A DNA stretch of 64,000 nt from Rhodopirellula sp. (GTDB lineage Bacteria > Planctomycetota > Planctomycetia > Pirellulales > Pirellulaceae), in the NCBI GenBank assembly GCA_002690925.1, contig NZGD01000312.1:5670-69669 (forward strand), in the 5' to 3' direction. Of this stretch, positions 62,026 through 64,000 are shown one piece after another; position 1 is the stretch's first letter, and every line of letters starts with the position of its first letter. The notes beneath the pieces were generated by a model. It was not told where the DNA came from and made no database searches. It saw only the letters and a program-made list of their open reading frames with translations. The translations under genes and the position numbers were made by a program.

Positions 62026-63594
62026 ATGGATGCCGTTTGTCGTAAGCGCAGTTTTCCATTGCGATGGATCGCAAGTTACCTGCTAATCGTGTGCTGCACT
62101 ACTGCCGATGCAGCTAGTAGACGCACACAGAACTTCATCATTCAGGCCCCCACTCCTCAGCTTGCTGACGCAGTTGCCGAAGCTGCTGAACGTTATCGCC
62201 GGGATTTGGCGATGCACTGGCTGGGCAAGACCCTCACCCCGTGGCCCCGCCCTTGCCCGATCCGGGTCGTGGCGGGCCCGCGTTTAGCTGCTCAGGGTGT
62301 AACGACCTACAACCCCGCTCCCGTTCGTGACTTTCAAATGGAAGTTATCGGAACACCTCAGCGTATCCTTGATTCGGTGCTGCCTCACGAAATCACGCAC
62401 ACGATTTTGGCAACCTATTTCGGACGCCCGCTGCCTCGCTGGGCAGACGAGGGAATCTGCACCACAGTAGAACACGCTGCTGAAAGAAAAAAACACGAAG
62501 CCAAGCTTCAAGAGTTCCTGCGATCTCGGCGAGGAATCGCCATGAACCAACTATTCCTGTTAAAAGAGTACCCCAACGATGTGCTACCCATGTACGCACA
62601 AGGGTATTCGGTGTGTCGCTTCCTGATCAGCCAGCAAGGCCCTCGCACCTTCATCAACTTTCTCGAAGACTACATGCGAAACCCATCATGGACTGACAAT
62701 ATCCGCCGACACTATGGCTATGCCTCGCTGGCTGAATTGCAACAGTACTGGCTCGCGTGGGTATCCGAAGGTTGCGGCGAGGTCACCAAGTATGCCAAGA
62801 CCCAGGCCCAACCAACATCAGGTCAGCTAGCCGCCAATATGAGCGAAGCTGATCGCAACGCCATGGCTTCCAAAACCAACTCCCTTGGAAATGTGATCCT
62901 CGCAGGCGGACCATCAAGCAACTACTCGAGCGTTGTACGGGCCGCACAGAACCAACACGCTGGCATGAACCGGCAAACTCCTGCAGTGAATCAGCTAGCT
63001 TTGAATGCACCCGCCGCAAGTATTATTCCAGACCGTGCCGCTGTGGCAACACTTGCCGATAACGCATCACAGCCTACCCGTGGAACGCCGACTCCTATTA
63101 CCAACCTGACCAAGATAGGAAACATCACATCGTCGCCGAACCGCCCAAAGCCAATCGCTCTCCCCCAAACGGCAACCGACGCGATCAAAGGTTACTACCA
63201 AACCCAGCAGCTTCAAGCCGAAGCGATACGACAAAACCGAGGTGATACTGGGCTGTCTCACGTCATCATCCCAATGGTTCCACCATCGATTCGTTTGAGT
63301 GGCAAATACGGGATGAATCCAGCAACGGCAGCGACAGCACTCAATCCAGCGGGTAGGTTGGGGCAAGCGAGTCCTTCAATGACACGCGGTCACGCTGGCA
63401 CATTCACTTCAACGGCAGGTTTGAAGCCGCCCCCAAACCCAACAACCGCCGTTCCCCAGTTTTCACCGGCGGGGAACTATCAAACGGCCCATCCTCAGCC
63501 TGAGCAACAAATCTCGGCAGGTGGTCAAGCGATACCGTCCAGCCCGCCACCGCCTTCCCAACATTCGCGTTTAGGCACTCCGAGACGATACTGA
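62026..63594 (+). CDS. Secreted gluzincin-type peptidase (MA family) with proline-rich tail
   Basis: A 522-residue protein with a signal peptide (1-30). The peptidase domain has zinc motif HEITH at 121-125 and the third ligand Glu142 in RWADEG, a gluzincin arrangement. Residues ~60-240 match the PF13485-like peptidase MA domain. The rest (about 245-522) is a low-complexity Pro/Ala/Thr-rich, probably disordered tail. The target is unknown; planctomycete relatives sit near surface-protein genes. ATG at 62026. Confidence 0.75.
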   Translation: MDAVCRKRSFPLRWIASYLLIVCCTTADAASRRTQNFIIQAPTPQLADAVAEAAERYRRDLAMHWLGKTLTPWPRPCPIRVVAGPRLAAQGVTTYNPAPVRDFQMEVIGTPQRILDSVLPHEITHTILATYFGRPLPRWADEGICTTVEHAAERKKHEAKLQEFLRSRRGIAMNQLFLLKEYPNDVLPMYAQGYSVCRFLISQQGPRTFINFLEDYMRNPSWTDNIRRHYGYASLAELQQYWLAWVSEGCGEVTKYAKTQAQPTSGQLAANMSEADRNAMASKTNSLGNVILAGGPSSNYSSVVRAAQNQHAGMNRQTPAVNQLALNAPAASIIPDRAAVATLADNASQPTRGTPTPITNLTKIGNITSSPNRPKPIALPQTATDAIKGYYQTQQLQAEAIRQNRGDTGLSHVIIPMVPPSIRLSGKYGMNPATAATALNPAGRLGQASPSMTRGHAGTFTSTAGLKPPPNPTTAVPQFSPAGNYQTAHPQPEQQISAGGQAIPSSPPPPSQHSRLGTPRRY

Positions 63595-63907
63595 CCCGTT
63601 TTTTTCAGATATTTTCACTCCGCTCCTATGCGTCCTCGGGGAACCCCAGGCACGATTCACCCGTTTCACCTGATTTCGGCTAGTCGGCACGACTTGAAAA
63701 ATCCAAACCATTCCAAACAAGCCGCCCCGACGATTGGGGACCTTTCTTGCTGCAGCAGGAAGTACCTACCCGCCGAGGGCAAAACCTGCTATTTTGCTGC
63801 GTCCGCGGACGTCGACCTGATTCGCTGTCCTAGTCGCGGCATACAATCCAGACCTGTTTCCAACCACCGACTCGGTGGTGTCTTCCTCTGTTTCTGATAG
63901 TGCATCG
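63595..63907. other. Intergenic region before the small basic gene
   Basis: No gene is seen (an 89-codon frame at 63628-63897 is not credible). TACAAT at 63842-63847 is a good -10-like box, and the 5' leader that would follow contains the hairpin at 63863-63879. Confidence 0.4.
63863..63879 (+). terminator. Leader hairpin upstream of the small basic protein
   Basis: ACCACCG/CGGTGGT forms a 7-bp stem with a three-base loop, followed by a pyrimidine-rich stretch. It could end a transcript from the left or act as a leader hairpin 29 bases before the ATG at 63908. Confidence 0.4.
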
Positions 63908-64000
63908 ATGGCTAAGCCTCAACACAAACTTAAAAAAGCAAACCACGGCCGGCGTCCCGCCAGTGCGAAAGCCCGAAAAGCAAAACGCAAAAAGGTCAAA
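63908..64000 (+). CDS. Very basic small protein (partial, runs off the window)
   Basis: The final 31 codons are open and begin MAKPQHKLKKANHGRR, continuing PASAKARKAKRKKVK. About half are Lys or Arg. The frame leaves the window without a stop. It resembles the short Lys/Arg-rich ribosome- or nucleic-acid-associated proteins of bacteria; I recall similar ~32-residue proteins in planctomycetes but cannot confirm it. It lies 28 bases after a hairpin and a TACAAT-like box. Confidence 0.5.
   Translation, partial: MAKPQHKLKKANHGRRPASAKARKAKRKKVK

Overview
The window looks like a stretch of chromosome from a planctomycete, probably a marine member of the Pirellulales/Planctomycetales. The evidence is the gene content: three sulfatases, DUF1573, a PSP1-type protein, a multihaem c-type cytochrome fused to a metallophosphatase-like domain, and small membrane proteins that begin with an N-terminal NPYxSP/TP motif. 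Base composition looks moderate. Start codons are often TTG or GTG, and many genes lack a strong Shine-Dalgarno sequence. I see no tRNA, rRNA, CRISPR array, transposase or phage gene.

Left part (1-10.4 kb). A type IV pilus / type II secretion inner-membrane cluster comes first: a GspL-like PilM+PilN fusion, PilO-like, PilT-like ATPase, PilB/GspE-like ATPase, PilC/GspF-like platform. A complete ferric-iron ABC importer follows (binding protein, fused permease, ATPase). At 10.4-12.6 kb a two-gene operon on the minus strand encodes unknown membrane/envelope proteins, one with a glycine-zipper-like segment.

13-25 kb. This part holds a sarcosine-oxidase-family flavoenzyme, a secreted tandem-Dabb protein, an acidic unknown protein and a PIG-L/BshB1-like deacetylase. 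Next is an intergenic region with a strong orphan intrinsic terminator that suggests an unannotated small RNA. A minus-strand surface-polysaccharide operon follows: WecA-like sugar-phosphate transferase, O-antigen ligase/polymerase with a TPR-like tail, DUF1573 protein, tetrahaem lipoprotein.

25-47 kb. This accessory part mixes carbohydrate-active enzymes (sulfatase, sialate O-acetylesterase, CE15-like esterase, GH114-like protein, PL6-like lyase) with housekeeping genes (bioB, PSP1, gamma-carbonic-anhydrase-like, a class I/II aminotransferase, a yeast-FCY1-like cytosine deaminase, a sulfotransferase). It also holds many small orphan membrane or zinc-ribbon proteins. Intergenic DNA here carries several very short tandem duplications.

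47-64 kb. Decayed genes come first (a short-chain dehydrogenase pseudogene, a zinc-ribbon relic, an open frame with no canonical start). Then two sulfatases flank a calcium-binding EF-hand protein with His/Asp-rich repeats. These are followed by an O-methyltransferase next to an ABA4-like (DUF4281) membrane protein, a mutarotase-like/CE1 esterase fusion, an IclR regulator, a gluzincin-type peptidase with a proline-rich tail and, at the right edge, the start of a tiny very basic protein. The shared theme is breakdown of sulfated, acetylated and uronic-acid-rich polysaccharides, with surface polysaccharide synthesis and pili. No formylglycine-generating enzyme, which the sulfatases would need, is encoded in this window.
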